A stretch of 64,000 nt of DNA, from the NCBI GenBank assembly GCA_010356995.1, contig ML996691.1, positions 534,211 through 598,210 on the forward strand, in the 5' to 3' direction. The first letter of the stretch is position 1, and every line of letters starts with the position of its first letter. Under the pieces are notes generated by a model. The model was not told the origin of the DNA, made no database searches, and saw nothing but the letters and a program-made list of their open reading frames with translations. Positions 11,516-23,672 of this stretch are shown piece by piece. Origin of the DNA: Trichodelitschia bisporula. Its lineage: Eukaryota; Ascomycota; Dothideomycetes; Phaeotrichales; Phaeotrichaceae. A program made the translations under genes and the position numbers.

Positions 11516-12298
11516 TTAACCGACCAGCTGAACAACGCCGCCCGCCTCCTTGATCTTGCGCTCGGCCTCCGCCGAGAAGTAGCGAGCCCGAACGACAAGA
11601 GGAATCTCGGGGATACGACCCTTGCCGAGGACCTTGGAGTAACCGAAGCTGAGGAGGTCGAGGACGGGAGCGGTGTCCGCCTTCTTCTCCGCGAGGTACT
11701 TCTCGCGCTGCTCGATAGGGACCAGGCTCCACAGCTGCGGACACTTAGTACTGCTACTCAGACCGGATAAGGTGTCAGTTCTGCTCACCTTGTCAAGGTT
11801 GATCACCGGCTTCCAGAAGTGGTTGGCTTGCTTGTGGAAGTAGCGCATACCGACCTTGCCGAAGTAACCGGGATGGTACTTGTCCATGTTCGTACGGTGG
11901 TGGTGCTGACCACCAGCGAGACCACGACCACCGGGATGCTTACGGCTGCATTGAAGTTAGCCATATTGTCCATCGCCGGAAGTTTCCCCAGTCGTGTAGT
12001 TTGAAGGCCAGCGTGTCGTTTCGACTGAGAACCTTCAATTGCGCATGCCACAGCATGGCCCAGTACAAGTGATAGATGGTTAATGCATGCGGTAGGATTG
12101 CGCAACATGCGTTGTTCACCGTGCTGGCCTTCAAATGTTCGGATGCACTCGTTGGAAAGGTATCGACTTACTGCTTGCCGACGCCTGAAAATTGTATTAG
12201 TGGGAGACATCAAATGCTTGACAGAGATGTTACTTACGACCGTGACCGGCGCTCACATGGCCGCGGTGCTTCCTCGTCTTGCTCAAGCGGGTAGGCAT
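11516..12298 (-). CDS. RPL28: 60S ribosomal protein uL15 (yeast L28, mammalian L27a)
   Basis: Structural protein of the large ribosomal subunit. Four exons: 12298-12238, 12184-12172, 11945-11789 and 11734-11516, giving 149 residues, the family length. The N-terminus [20 protein letters not shown], the [19 protein letters not shown] loop and the [14 protein letters not shown] segment are characteristic of the eukaryotic protein. Exon 2 is only 13 nt; it is fixed by the conserved GRVGKHRKH sequence, which cannot be made without it. Intron 2 (11946-12171) is 226 nt, three to five times longer than most introns in this window, and contains a perfect 13-bp inverted repeat. The third intron has the clear branch site TACTAAG just before its CAG acceptor. 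The gene is transcribed away from the AP-1 beta gene. Confidence 0.97.
11946..12171 (-). ncRNA. Structured RPL28 intron 2, possible intron-hosted RNA
   Basis: This intron contains TTTGAAGGCCAGC (12000-12012) and its exact reverse complement (12123-12135), separated by 110 nt. Between them are shorter complementary pieces, for example GTCGaaaCGAC, and GCCA/TGGC around TGCTG. Introns of ribosomal protein genes often host snoRNAs. I found no convincing C/D boxes (no RTGATGA with CTGA), and an H/ACA assignment could not be confirmed. It may instead be a structured intron acting on splicing. Seen: the length and the inverted repeat. Inferred: an RNA product. Confidence 0.3.
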
Positions 12299-13078
12299 TT
12301 TGCTTGTGTTGGGGTGATGGTTGGTGCAAGTCTCTCGGAGATGCTTCAAGTGAATTTCACCAGGCCAGTGCGCGGATTAATATTCTACCGGCTCAAAAAC
12401 ATCGCTTCTAGTGCACGGGCCTCTATGGGTCAAGGGCCACCCTGAAAAGTCTTTATCGTCCTTTCTACGGCTTTGCTGAGCAATTTCTAGAGGCTACCGG
12501 CCAGGATGCGGCCACGACTTTCTTTCGGCAGCACTCAGGCATGCGCCACGACAGGACGCCACAGCAGCGCTCTTCATACCGTATGAGCAGCGTCGACAAC
12601 TCTGTGCATGTTTCTAGGTCATGAATTATTCTATTCCAAAGAGCACAAATTCAGTAGCTATGGCTGTACCAAGATCGTTCTCTAATTCAAAGCATCAAAC
12701 AGAGCTGCTCTTATCATACTTTTCATGATGTTCCCATCCCTAAACCAATATGGACGAATACATCTCATATGCTGAAGGCTGTTCGTCAATCTTCCGGTTT
12801 ACGCCCTCTAACTCTGATGACTCTTGCATGTCAAAATGCGAATTTAAGCCTGTAGCCTTTGGCATTGCAGCCTTTAGGGGTAATATCCATAGCCCGTAAG
12901 CCCAACTTCCGGTATCAAGTACGGTTGCGACTTGCTGAAGACTGAAACTCTCCTGTGCGTTGAGAATTCTCGCCTGGTTCAGATGTTGGGAGATAATGGC
13001 GATGATCTCGTACATCGCTCTTGCCGCCAACACGGGGCAATATCGCTCACTGAGGATGCTTTCACTTGCCAAGCGTCG
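12299..13078. other. Intergenic, RPL28 promoter side
   Basis: The first 130 bases upstream of the RPL28 ATG would hold its leader and promoter. I see no gene in the rest. A minus-strand open frame at 12740-13072 lacks features of a known protein and may be trailing sequence of the doubtful small gene next to it. Confidence 0.5.
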
Positions 13079-13409
13079 TCATAGACCTGCCGACTTGCCA
13101 CTTGCTATGCGTTGCGCTACCAGACTGAAGAAGCCGACGGAAGACATGAAAAGCACCAGGTTGTAGAACTGCCGACATTAGAATAGCTGGCAGCAAAGCG
13201 ATATCCGGCTGACATACGGCATTTCTCGAGTAGGCGCTTTCTTCGGCTTCGGATCGAGCTTCGACGAACAGACGGCGAAGGTTTGGAAGGCTCGACTGGT
13301 CGAATGTCAGAACTATTTTATTCGTCTGTAGAGAGGAGGAACTGATACCATTTTCCACTTTACTGGTTTGCCTAGGGGGTATGTTCGCGATAAAAGCAGT
13401 TGCTTCCAA
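13079..13409 (-). CDS. Doubtful small gene with C-terminal membrane segment
   Basis: Two minus-strand frames join cleanly through a textbook 49-nt intron (13169-13217: GTATGT donor, TTCTAAT branch, CAG acceptor). The joined tail reads about 94 codons ending in YNLVLFMSSVGFFSLVAQR, a hydrophobic stretch of roughly 18 residues followed by a short basic tail and TGA. This looks like a tail-anchored or single-pass protein. The 5' end is not solved: the frame extends upstream without an ATG before meeting a stop, so a first exon must lie somewhere in 13410-13570. I do not recognise the family. The intron signature and the membrane segment are seen; the gene itself is inference. Confidence 0.35.
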
Positions 13410-13850
13410 ACCCGAGAAATAAGGGGCTATGCGGGGTTCGTTGCTTTCTTGCTGCTGACTTTGGAAAAAAGAAACTTGTGTGAAAGGATCCGTAGTGAGG
13501 AAATGCTACTATGTGTCGTCGTACATGAGGTTGAGGGACTGAATTCCATGCTTGCTCATTCAAGGGAAGCGAGCGGCCAGAGCCCTAAGCCGCTTTCGGG
13601 TGTTTCGGCGACGACCTACTCACCCCCGAATTGACCGCCGCTCAGCTTCCAAATCCCAAATCCAGTCGAAAACTAGCGCTTACAACTCCTCTTACGCTCT
13701 CCTCTTCAGCAAAGACCTACGCAACATCTCCTCGACACTTTTTGCCTTCAGCCTGTCGCTACGCCCTGGGTCGTCACCCCGCGGAAAGCCACCGAACACG
13801 AGAGCGACAGCCTGCGCGGGCAGCTACCCCGCGTAGCACTCGAAGCAGAG

Positions 13851-16409
13851 ATGGCTGTTAATCGGCTAAGGGGCGCCTTTGCGGTACCAAGGAAAGGCGA
13901 AACATTTGAATTGAGAGCCGGCCTAGTGTGAGAAGTCCTGCGATACGACTCTCTAGAACATACCACTGACGCGTTGGGGCAACTACAGTTCTCAGTATGC
14001 CTACGAACGGTAAGGCTAATTCAGCCCCTCGTAGCGACTTGTGCTGAGCTAGGCGCAGCAAAGAGGCTATCCAGAAAACAATCATGTCAATGACGTTGGG
14101 TAAGGACGTTTCCGCGCTGTTTCCCGATGTCCTCAAGAACATTGCCACATCCGACCTCGACCAAAAGAAGCTGGTTTATCTCTACCTCATGTACGTCGCT
14201 GGAGGGCTTGTGATGCTAATGAGCTTACACTATCAGGAACTACGCCAAATCCCATCCCGACCTGTGCATCCTGGCCGTTAACACCTTCATACAAGACTCG
14301 GAGGATCCAAACCCCCTTGTGCGGGCACTGGCAATCAGGACGATGGGTTGCATCAGGGTCGGGAAGATGGTTGACTATATGGAAGAACCGCTGCGCAAAA
14401 CGCTCCGTGATGAATCGCCCTATGTCCGCAAGACAGCTGTCCTCTGCGTCGCCAAGCTGTTCGACCTGAGCCCGCAAACGTGTATCGAAAACGGGTTCAT
14501 CGAGACTCTACAAGAGCTGGTCGGTGATCCCAACCCAATGGTTGTTGCGAATTCCGTCACCGCCTTGGTCGAGATAAGCGAGACCGCTCCAGAAACGAAC
14601 GCCTTTGTCATTTCCCCAATCACACTGAAGAAGATGATGCTCGCATTGAACGAATGCACGGAATGGGGCCGCGTCACCATCCTGACGGCCCTAGCGGAGT
14701 TCAAAACCGCGGACATCAAGGAGGCTGAGCATATCTGCGAGCGTGTCGCGCCACAATTCCAACACGCCAACCCCAGCGTTGTTCTCGCTGCTGTCAAGGC
14801 AGTCTTTCTTCACATGAGAATCATCAATCCCGAATTAGTCAAGTCGTACCTGCGGAAGATGGCGCCTCCCTTAGGTGAGTTCGTTCTTTACTGCTAGTAT
14901 GCCGCTGATCAGGCCGCAGTCACGCTCGTGTCCTCGCAACCAGAGGTTCAGTATGTCGCTCTGCGCAACATAGATCTTCTATTGCAGAAGCAGCCGGACA
15001 TCTTGAGCAAAGAGATGCGTGTCTTCTTCTGCAAATACAACGATCCACCCTACTTGAAACTCCAGAAGCTGGAGATAATGGTGAGGATAGCAAATGAAAA
15101 GAATGTCGATCAGCTGTTAGCCGAGCTCAAGGAGTATGCCATGGAGGTAGACATGGATTTTGTGCGACGTGCGGTCAAGGCGATCGGACAAGTCGCTATC
15201 AAAATCGAGGAAGCGAGCGAGAAATGCGTCAACACTCTTCTCGATCTCATCGCTACCAAAGTCAACTACGTTGTTCAAGAAGCTATTGTGGTCATCAAGG
15301 ACATTTTCCGGAAATACCAGGGATATGAGGGCATCATTCCCACGTTGTGCCAATGCATCGACGACTTGGATGAACCTAACGCGCGGGGATCTCTGATTTG
15401 GATTGTTGGTGAGTATGCGGAGAAGATCAATAACGCCGGAGAGATCCTTTCTGGGTTCGTAGATGGCTTCAACGAAGAGTTTACTCAGGTACTTCCAAAC
15501 ACGAGCTGCCGATATGCCTTACTAACAAACGCAGACGCAACTGCAAATCCTTACTGCAGTGGTGAAACTTTTCCTCAAGAAGCCAGACCAGTCCCAGGGT
15601 TTGGTACAGAAGGTTCTTCAGGCCGCCACCGCAGGGAATGACAACCCCGATGTACGCGACCGGGCCTATGTCTACTGGCGGTTGCTCTCGAGTGATCCTC
15701 AGACCACTAAGGTATACCATTTGAGACTCGAGTTAGACATGGCCTGACTTGTTCCAGAACGTGGTTCTATCCGAAAAGCCGCCCATCACCTCCACCATCC
15801 AGTCTCTCCCTCCCGCTCTCCTCGATACCCTCATTGCAGAACTGTCTACGTTGGCATCTGTATATCACAAGCCTCCAGAGACGTTCCTAGGTCAAGGGCG
15901 TTTCGGCGCGGAAGCGATGCAGAAGGCGGCCATCGAGTAAGTTGCCGGTTGACTCTTTGGGCCGCATGTAACTGACTTTGTGTAGGGAGCAGCAGCAATT
16001 GGCTCGCGAGAACCCCATTGCTGCCGCTGCTGCCGCGGCTGCCGTATCCGGCAGCGTGGTACCTCAAAGCAACGTGGAGAATCTGTTGGATATCGACTTC
16101 GATGGCTCAGCTCCCGCATCACTCCAGGCACAGCCGACGGGTAGCAGCACGGACTTGGAGGGACTCGCAGGCACCCCGCAACGAGTAGAGTCTCCGGCAG
16201 CGGGGCTGGTTGGAGCAACAAGCAACATGGACGACTTGATGGGCCTTTTCGGCGGCGGCGCTCCAGCCCCGTCGGCATCATCTGGGACAGACGACCTGCT
16301 GGGCGGCCTCTCCGGATTGAATATGGGTGCCGGAAATCAACCACCACCGCCGACTCAGCAACTTGCCGCACAGAAAAAGAACACGGAGGATATACTTGGG
16401 CTCTTCTGA
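13851..16409 (+). CDS. APL2: AP-1 adaptor complex subunit beta (beta-adaptin)
   Basis: Large subunit of the clathrin adaptor AP-1 at the trans-Golgi and endosomes. Eight exons: 13851-13927, 13989-14009, 14059-14190, 14237-14874, 14920-15488, 15535-15711, 15758-15936 and 15986-16409, giving 738 residues. The N-terminus [18 protein letters not shown] and the run [17 protein letters not shown] are hallmark AP-1 beta sequence. Residues up to about 530 form the armadillo-type adaptin trunk. The C-terminal part is a flexible Ala/Ser/Gly/Pro-rich hinge containing NLLDIDF, which matches a clathrin box, and acidic-leucine motifs (DDLMGLF, DDLLGGL, EDILGLF at the extreme end). There is no folded ear domain, as is usual for this fungal subunit. 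Exon 2 is 21 nt and is required for the conserved SQYAYER segment. Confidence 0.95.
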
Positions 16410-16913
16410 GCGGTCAAGTTTGCCTCGTGGATGAAGGATGAAGGAGCTACGTGATATCCTAGGAAGCCAGCTAAAGGATAGCTATGTGACTGAGACGTGT
16501 ATCATGGACGGAGTAGACATGATGGAATGAAAGCAAAATCGGACGGACAGCCATGATGCTGCTTTTCGCTCTGTGCCACATTCAACCTGTCTGTAGGACT
16601 CAGCAGGAGATACTACGACAACAGCTATCAGACTGTTGGTATCAGACAGCCGTGACAGCTGCATGGTCTTGGCCCTTGAGAACGCGAGGTTCCAAGCGCG
16701 ACTGCTGAGTCATGCACTGCGCCGCTCACGGAACTGTGGCGCTCAGTGACGTTTCTTCGATCGCTGGCTAGCTTGTTGCCTTGACCACTGCCCCCCAAAA
16801 CATTGCGCAAGCTAATTCACCCTCTATTTCCCACCTCCCCCCCTCACAAATTGTTCCCCTCGGGCTGCTGATTCTAGAGGCAGTGTCCTTAACACTATAG
16901 TCATTGCATCAGC
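16410..16913. other. Intergenic
   Basis: This 504-bp space separates AP-1 beta from VID27, both on the + strand. It holds the AP-1 beta 3' end and the VID27 promoter. The last 130 bases are C/T-rich, as expected for a leader. I see no gene. Confidence 0.6.
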
Positions 16914-19482
16914 ATGTTTATGATCAACCGCTGTGTGTAAACCCTGTCGCGCGTCTCTTTATCTTCCTTCGCTCCTGGGGCAAGCCCCACCATCTCACGT
17001 CGCAACACCATCAGCTAACCCCGCTGTAGTAGGAAAGTGGTTTTTCGGCGACAGCTCTAAGGAATCACTTATCGAAATACCCGAAGGTCAACTCTACATT
17101 GTTCGCCCGCTGTCGCCAAAGGGTTACTCCGAGCTTATCTACAAAGACGCCCGTGCCGCCATCCGTCGCACTGGTACTGAGTTCAACTTCCAGTTGGTCA
17201 TAACCCGGGCCTACGAAGAAGGCGAAGAAGATCTTCTTGCTGAGGAAGAGGGAGCAGATACTGCGGAAGATATCTTGAACCAAGACGAACAAGTCTTCCT
17301 GCTCGACGAGTCGCTCCAGTTTCGAGTGGACATTCGGAACACAGGGGAGAAGGTTTTCGCCTGGAAAGATCTGAGCGGCTCGAACGGTGACCTCTGGGAG
17401 TTTGTTTGTGACTTCTCTACGGACCCCGACATAGTTGGTACCTTCGAGCTTGCAGCCCTGCGTTGCCAGTTCGAGCGCAAGTACAGGAAATCGTCGGAAG
17501 AAGCAACTGAGGAGCAGCTGCATGAATTCGTCTTCGCCGACGAACCAATCCCTACGGCAAGCCCTCTTCTGAGCCCTTCGAAATCGAGGTCCCCAACCCT
17601 TTCGCCATCACCTACCTCCACGAGGCTCCAGGCCGACGCAGCTTCAGCGTCGAGAGACAGCATGGCACCAAAGGCCTTGGTGAAGGCCAAAGAGCCGGAA
17701 AGCAAGCAACTCGTGGCTCCGGAGTCAGCAGAACATCCAGAGCACCGAGAAATCTTGGCTCGTGAAGTGGCCCAGCTTCATCTATTCGACTTTGAGTCGG
17801 GCACTTTCATCCTGCAGGACGATGCTGTGGAAGCGGTTGTCGTGGATCTCGGTAATTGGGACTACTGGCTCAAAGTCACTGGGCAAGAGCGGAGCTGGCT
17901 CGGTCGAACCATCGAGGATGATATCAACCCGGTCTTCAATTTCGAGTTCTTGTCTGCCATCTTCAACGTCTATGGGCGCGATAATTCGGCGCATTCTTGG
18001 CTGTTGAGGTTCAAGGATCAGGCCAGCCTGGAGCAATTCCAGCAAGGCCTCATGCAAGCACTCTGGGAGCACACCAATCAAACCAGGTGGTTGAAGCTCA
18101 AGGACAACGACCGCGAGTACGTACTGGATGCCTTCCAGGACTTGGCTCTGGAAGATCAGGAAGGGGAGCCGCATGAGGAGGAAGAGGAGGAGGAGGAGGA
18201 AGACGAAGAGGATGGGGAGAACTTCGGAGGCCGGCGCAGTGAGAAGTACGATTCTGACGAGTCCGAGGACGACGTCACGACTCGTGACAATGACGGCAAT
18301 GTCAACTCTCAACTGGCAGTGGGCTACAAGCACGACCGTTCTTTTGTTGTCCGGGGCTCGAAGATTGGCGTCTTCAAACACACCGAAGACAATCACCTGG
18401 AATTTGCAACGAACATCTCCAAGGTTCAAACTCCTAAAGGCAAGCTGTTCAGCCCGAAGAAGATCATGCTCCATGCGGGAGACCGCGATATGATCCTTCA
18501 GAACACAGACAATCCCAACTCTGTATATCGTATGGATCTTGAGGTCGGAAAGGTTGTGGACGAATGGAAAATCCATGAGGATATCCCAATTACTACATTC
18601 GCGCCGGAGACTGTGAGTCACCGTACATCCCACCAGTCTCGGAGCTAACAGATGGCGCAGAAATTTGCTCAGATGACCGACCAGCAAACCTTCTTAGGTC
18701 TTTCGAACAACGCGATGTACCGCGTTGACCCGCGCTTAACGGGTAACAAGCTGGTCGAGTCAAATATGAAGTCTTATGCTTCGAAGACTGGATTTACGAC
18801 TGCCGCTACGACAGACAAGGGTTACATCGCCATCGGCTCCGCCAACGGTGACGTTCGGCTTTTCGACAGACTGGGTGTCATCGCGAAGACGGCGCTGCCC
18901 GCACTCGGGGATCCCATCATTGGCTTGGATGTCTCTGCCGATGGTCGATGGCTGCTGGCCACTACTCGTACCTACCTCCTGCTGGTTGATACTCTGCAGA
19001 AGGACGGTAAATTCGAAGGAAAGCTGGGCTTCGAACGTTCCTTCCCGAAGGACAGCAAGCCTCAGCCGCGCCGCCTCGCTCTTTCACCCAACCATGTTGC
19101 TCAGTTCCAGCACGAAACTAAGGCTCCGATCTCCTTCACCCCGGCGAAGTTCAACACTGGCCCTGATACCGAGGAGACCACCATCGTTACCGCTACAGGT
19201 CCCTTCATCATCTCTTGGAGCATGAAGAAGCTTCTGCGTGGAGTGAAGGATCCGTACAGCATTAAGCGGTACAGCGAAGTTGTCAAGGCAGACAACTTCC
19301 GGTTCAACTCTGACAAGGGCATCATTGTTGCCCTGCCCAATGAAGTCGACATGGTGAAGAGGGCAGCGCTGAAACGCCCGACTCGTGAGAGTATTGCGGC
19401 AACTCCCAGAATGAGTGCAGGCGGACGGAGGAGCACGCGGGGGTATCTGGGCAGGAGCGATATTGTGAACAGTCCTTACTAA
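16914..19482 (+). CDS. VID27: VID27 family protein (vacuolar import and degradation)
   Basis: Fungal and plant family named for a yeast gene linked to vacuole-directed degradation of fructose-1,6-bisphosphatase; the biochemical role is not defined. Three exons: 16914-16932, 17030-18612 and 18661-19482, giving 807 residues. The first exon is only 19 nt (MFMINR plus one base); it was chosen because joining at 17030 yields MFMINRLGKWFFGDSS, matching the family start. Next come the conserved IEIPEGQLYIVRPLSPKGY region, a PH-like middle domain, an acidic stretch of more than a dozen Glu/Asp at about residues 388-410, and a C-terminal beta-propeller-like VID27 domain (TFLGLSNNAMYRVDPR, GYIAIGSANGDVRLFDRLG, IIGLDVSADGRWLLAT). 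The protein is complete, with no damage seen. Confidence 0.93.
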
Positions 19483-22400
19483 TCCTGCTTCAAGGTTCCT
19501 TGCTCGAGACTTTTCAAGCAAGAGTTGTCTGAAGACACCAAACGAGGCTATTTTTCCTCATCGGGGAAGGTTCATTGAGGTCTACTCTCATTATTTTGAT
19601 ATACCTGTCAAACGGTAATGGTGGGAGTGTCTGGGGCGGTCGAGGCTAATTGCTAAGTGAGATTTGGGAGCTCTACGCTGGGTGGAGGGAGTCTGGTACG
19701 TTGCGGCGTTGCAACGATGGGATTGTCTTTCTTGTCCGTTAGCAGCGCCATTCCTGCGTAACACTACGATCCATGGTTTTCGCAAATCTACCATGACCTC
19801 TGTATTTGTGAAGAATGCTTCATTCGTATTTCGCCGAATCTTGGCCCCCACCATCACCGACAAGGCTGAAACATGTTGATCTGGGTCAATTTAACCAAGA
19901 CGCGTGGTCAACTGCATGGTGGATCCGCAGCTGCAGAACGAACTGTAGCATATCGGTGAGGCTGAGATCGGACATGATGGGAAAGCGAGGCGGCTGAGCG
20001 CACCCGTGTACGCGTCAACCTAACCGAGTAATGCGGGGCAGCGAGCTTAATGGCTGGGAATTATTCGAGGGAAACAGGTGTCTAGGCTTGAAGCGGCGTT
20101 GAGCTGCGAGAGAACTCCTAATGGGACGTTGCTCTTCCGGATCTAGATCTAATTTTGTCCATCCGGCCCGAGAAGGATGCGCTGCTCAAGTCTATACTTG
20201 CACGCGGATGCTGAAGAAAGTGAGCAGTCACATTTTCGTTTGAACGCCACTCCGCATCGTCGCAACAGGAACGTGCAGCGAAAGTGCATGCAGGATTGCA
20301 AGCAAGGGTCAAACTGACGTTGAGTGGCCTGGCAAAGGCACAACGACTGCAGTACTCCACATTTCATGCTGAGCCATCTTTGATCCTTGAAATCGGACCT
20401 CGTTGCCGGAATGGAGGAGCGCTTGGGTATCTTGTTGTGTCGAGCATCGGAGCTGGCTACCTGTTTGATCTCTCGGTATGGCGCTTTTCAGTGTCTTCAT
20501 TTTGCCTAATTTCTCCTGCACGTTAGCTCAGAGCGTCTTGAAGCATGATGCAAGTCAGCCTTGTCATTCACACCCTGCTTGGCATGTGCGTCAGTATTTG
20601 CTCAGTTCAATGAGGGCGTGGCGCATCCTCAGAGACAGCGCCCACTCACAGCTCAGGGATGGTAAGTACCGAAAACACCTGAAGCATCGTCTGTTGTCTT
20701 TGCTAAGTTGCCTTACTCAACACGCTAATGATACCGGAACGTCGAGGGGCAAGACACACGCGTGGCTTGTATTTGAATCTGCTCGAGAGGTTTAGCGTAT
20801 GCCCGAAGCTCATCCGAGGCAAGTGACATACGACCTGCGTGCATTTCATACTGATCACGCCTTCAGACCTAACTTTCTGTCGTGAGAAAGACATATCCCA
20901 TGAACAGCTGCGACCATGTAAGCCAGCTGCTTATAAACCAAAGGCAGGTACCCTCAACTCCGACGCATGTATCCCTTTCCAATTGGTTCACGAGCTGCTG
21001 TTCTGCATGGCTCACCGGACGCTTGGGTAACACAGTGGACCTGATCAGTAGCCGCGAGAAGCGGACGGAAAAGCCGAACGGCTGAGCTTCAAGATCCTTT
21101 CACCTGCAAGTATTTGCAGCCTGCACCAGAAGCCACGCTGCTCTCCGTAGTGAGGAAGTTCAAGCGGTCAATCTGGAGCTCCATCGTCGCCTTATTGGAG
21201 GGATGCCTTTCATGTGCTTGTCGTCCAGTTCGGGTTGGGATAAGCTTTTTACTGTACCGTATCGGTAAACAATCAGTTGAGGAGACCAGATGAGTGATCA
21301 TCGGATTGCGCTCGCTTCCTCTAGGTTTTCTTGCGACATAATGGTCTCAAGGGGGTTTGGCTCTGGATTGAGGTTATCAAAACGGTCCAGTAACACAACA
21401 TGACAACTGTGTAACCATGGCTTGCTTTGGAGCAAGCAGGACCGGTGGTAGGGGACCGCGCCTCCATCTGCACCATCGACATTGTCAATTTAGAGGGTTT
21501 GGCAAAAGCATACTTTGGGAGTAATTTGGCGGCGGGGTAGAGGCGATTGAAATGGCCAAAATGAAGAAGACACAGACAGAGAGAAAGAGAGAGAGTGTGT
21601 GTGAGAAAGAGAAAGAAATTGATATAGGCTTCTAGTGGAGCACTTTGCCATGTGGTCTGAGAGCCATATGATGGGACTATTAGGTACATGAATAACGATA
21701 TGCACCAGTCAAATGCGATGCCGATGCCAAGGCCTAGGCCCGCTCAAAACAGCGTTCCCCCACGTCCCGCTTCTTGACTCTTCTTCCATTCTCGTCGCTT
21801 TCTACGCAGCTTGACTCCTGTCGTCTTGTCAACTACCATTCATTTCACTTTCTCCGCGGTTAGCTGCGTCAAACTTCTCGGCTCCCCTCCGGCTGAAAGC
21901 TGAGGGAGTCGTGTAACGAGAGCCTTCAGACGTGCTCCCCTGGAACTCCACCATTCCTTTGGCATCCTTTTCGACTGGAGTACTACGCAGTACAGTATGT
22001 GTTTAACGACAGCACGTCATTCAGTGATGAAATATATCGAAGCATAGCAACTACACATTTACTGTTTTCCCCATAACAAGGTACTCTCCTCTATCTCCTC
22101 TTTCTCTGTCCCTCTCTCTTGCCGTTGTTTCTCCACCCTAGCTGTCATCAAATCCCACCATGCAACCAAACATGCGCGCCGCTTGTGCGCGTGCCACTTC
22201 GCCCCATTTCCGAAGGCCCTTTGATAAGCCAAAACTGCAGAAGAGTCAGGCAGCTTGCATGTATTTTCCGTATTTGCCATCCATATCTTCCAATCGCACA
22301 TCATCCGCTGCTCCCTACACCGCCGGATGTACAGCCTGCAGGGTATCGCCCGGGAAGAAGAAGCAATTCAACCGCGCTAAATAGTTTGCCCATTGTTGCA

Positions 22401-23672
22401 TCACGTTGCCTTCAGGCTAGTGGTGTCCTAAAGGCAGGCTAGTGTACTCTCAATCGTCTCTACCAGGCCACTCTCCGTATGTACTTGCAGTGATCGAACT
22501 GTTGTTCTCATGGCTGTTATTACCCTTCTAATTGCTGCAGTCTGCTCTATCCTAATGGCGAACAGGAGCCGATCAATCACGATCAGGATTCGGTCTCCAT
22601 AAACTACCGCGAGGCTTCGAAAGGCTGTATGCACCATCAAGCTTCGACCTAATGCGGCCGTTGCTGCGGAACGCCTCCAAAGACGCCATTTGAACTTCGA
22701 GAAGGACTCGCAGCAGGTCACTGCTTCCCGGACGTTTCACCCTAGCTTACCATTTCGTCGGTCCGATTCATTATATTCATCCAGTATTGTTGCGAAAGTC
22801 AGTGGCGGATTGTGGGCATCTCGACCTCTCTGCAAGCCGACGCGTCAACCATCAGCCCGCCTTGAACGCACTTCGCATCACCCCCGTAGGCTCCGTAACT
22901 TTCGTTACCTGACTCTCTCCCTATTCTGCCGACATACCTCAGGGTGATTATCGTCACCAAGCACGGCTGTACATTGCTTCTCGTATACTGATAGCGCGAA
23001 GATGATGCGAGACAGCGGTTCGACATTTTGACTACCAGCTCATCTCTGTCCACCCTCCCGGCACCTTGACTTATCCAGAGATTGCAAAGTCAAGGCTGAA
23101 ATTCCGGTTCACTTCCCCTGTCGCATACATGCCTATCCCTGCCCTGGAAAACCGCCCTTCCCGCACCCTACTGAGCTGTCTGCTGGGTTTGAGGACTCGA
23201 GGCCCCGCCGGCGCCCCGCAGCCTTACTGGGCACCTCACACCCCCACAGTCAGGTAAACTTCCCGCTTGCCTTGCTACGAAGAAATCTTGGAAGATCACT
23301 ACGCACGTGTCACCCTTGGTACCGTCTCTATGGATACCGAAGGTATTGGACGGCATGAGCATGGTTCTGCCGCCTTAGGACATGCTGCGCTGTCGTTGTT
23401 CTCCCAAATCTCCCACACTAATTCGCAAGGCGACGTCCTAGCCAACTGTAGAAGTACATCAAGAAAAAGTATACACCCCATCCCACATCCCCATTCTCAC
23501 AGTCGGAGATCGTGTCCGAATCGTGTTAGTCAAATGCTCTCGCTTCGTCTTTCACACCATTGGGTGGCGTACTTCTTAGCATTATATCAATGCGCCGCCT
23601 CACTACCATTATCCACTTCCCCTCCATCTTACCAACCCACCCTCATCTCTTACTTTGAGTCCCATCCGAATC
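19483..23672. other. Gene-poor 4.2-kb region
   Basis: I recognise no gene, RNA or mobile element. Frames are short, mostly start on non-ATG codons and resemble nothing. The stretch 21564-21617 is a GA/TG-rich simple sequence. The last 250 bases before the permease ATG are C/T-rich (CCACCC/TCCACTTCCCCTCC type) and probably hold its leader. Confidence 0.5.
21564..21617. repeat. Purine-rich simple sequence
   Basis: An interrupted run of GA, GAAA and GTGT units in the gene-poor region between VID27 and the permease gene. No function is evident. Confidence 0.7.

Noticed and set aside
11946-12171. C/D box snoRNA in RPL28 intron 2
   Set aside because: No RTGATGA C box with a matching CTGA D box is present in the transcribed strand; only the more general structured-RNA suggestion is kept.
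17782-18687. 301-codon minus-strand frame opposite VID27
   Set aside because: It is a shadow of the VID27 exon; the acidic codons read as Leu-rich sequence on the other strand.
19483-23672. Search for transposon or virus-like remnants in the large gene-poor gaps (also 30669-35670)
   Set aside because: I saw no terminal repeats, no transposase or reverse-transcriptase-like peptides and no long repeats by reading. Diverged remnants cannot be excluded without a database search.
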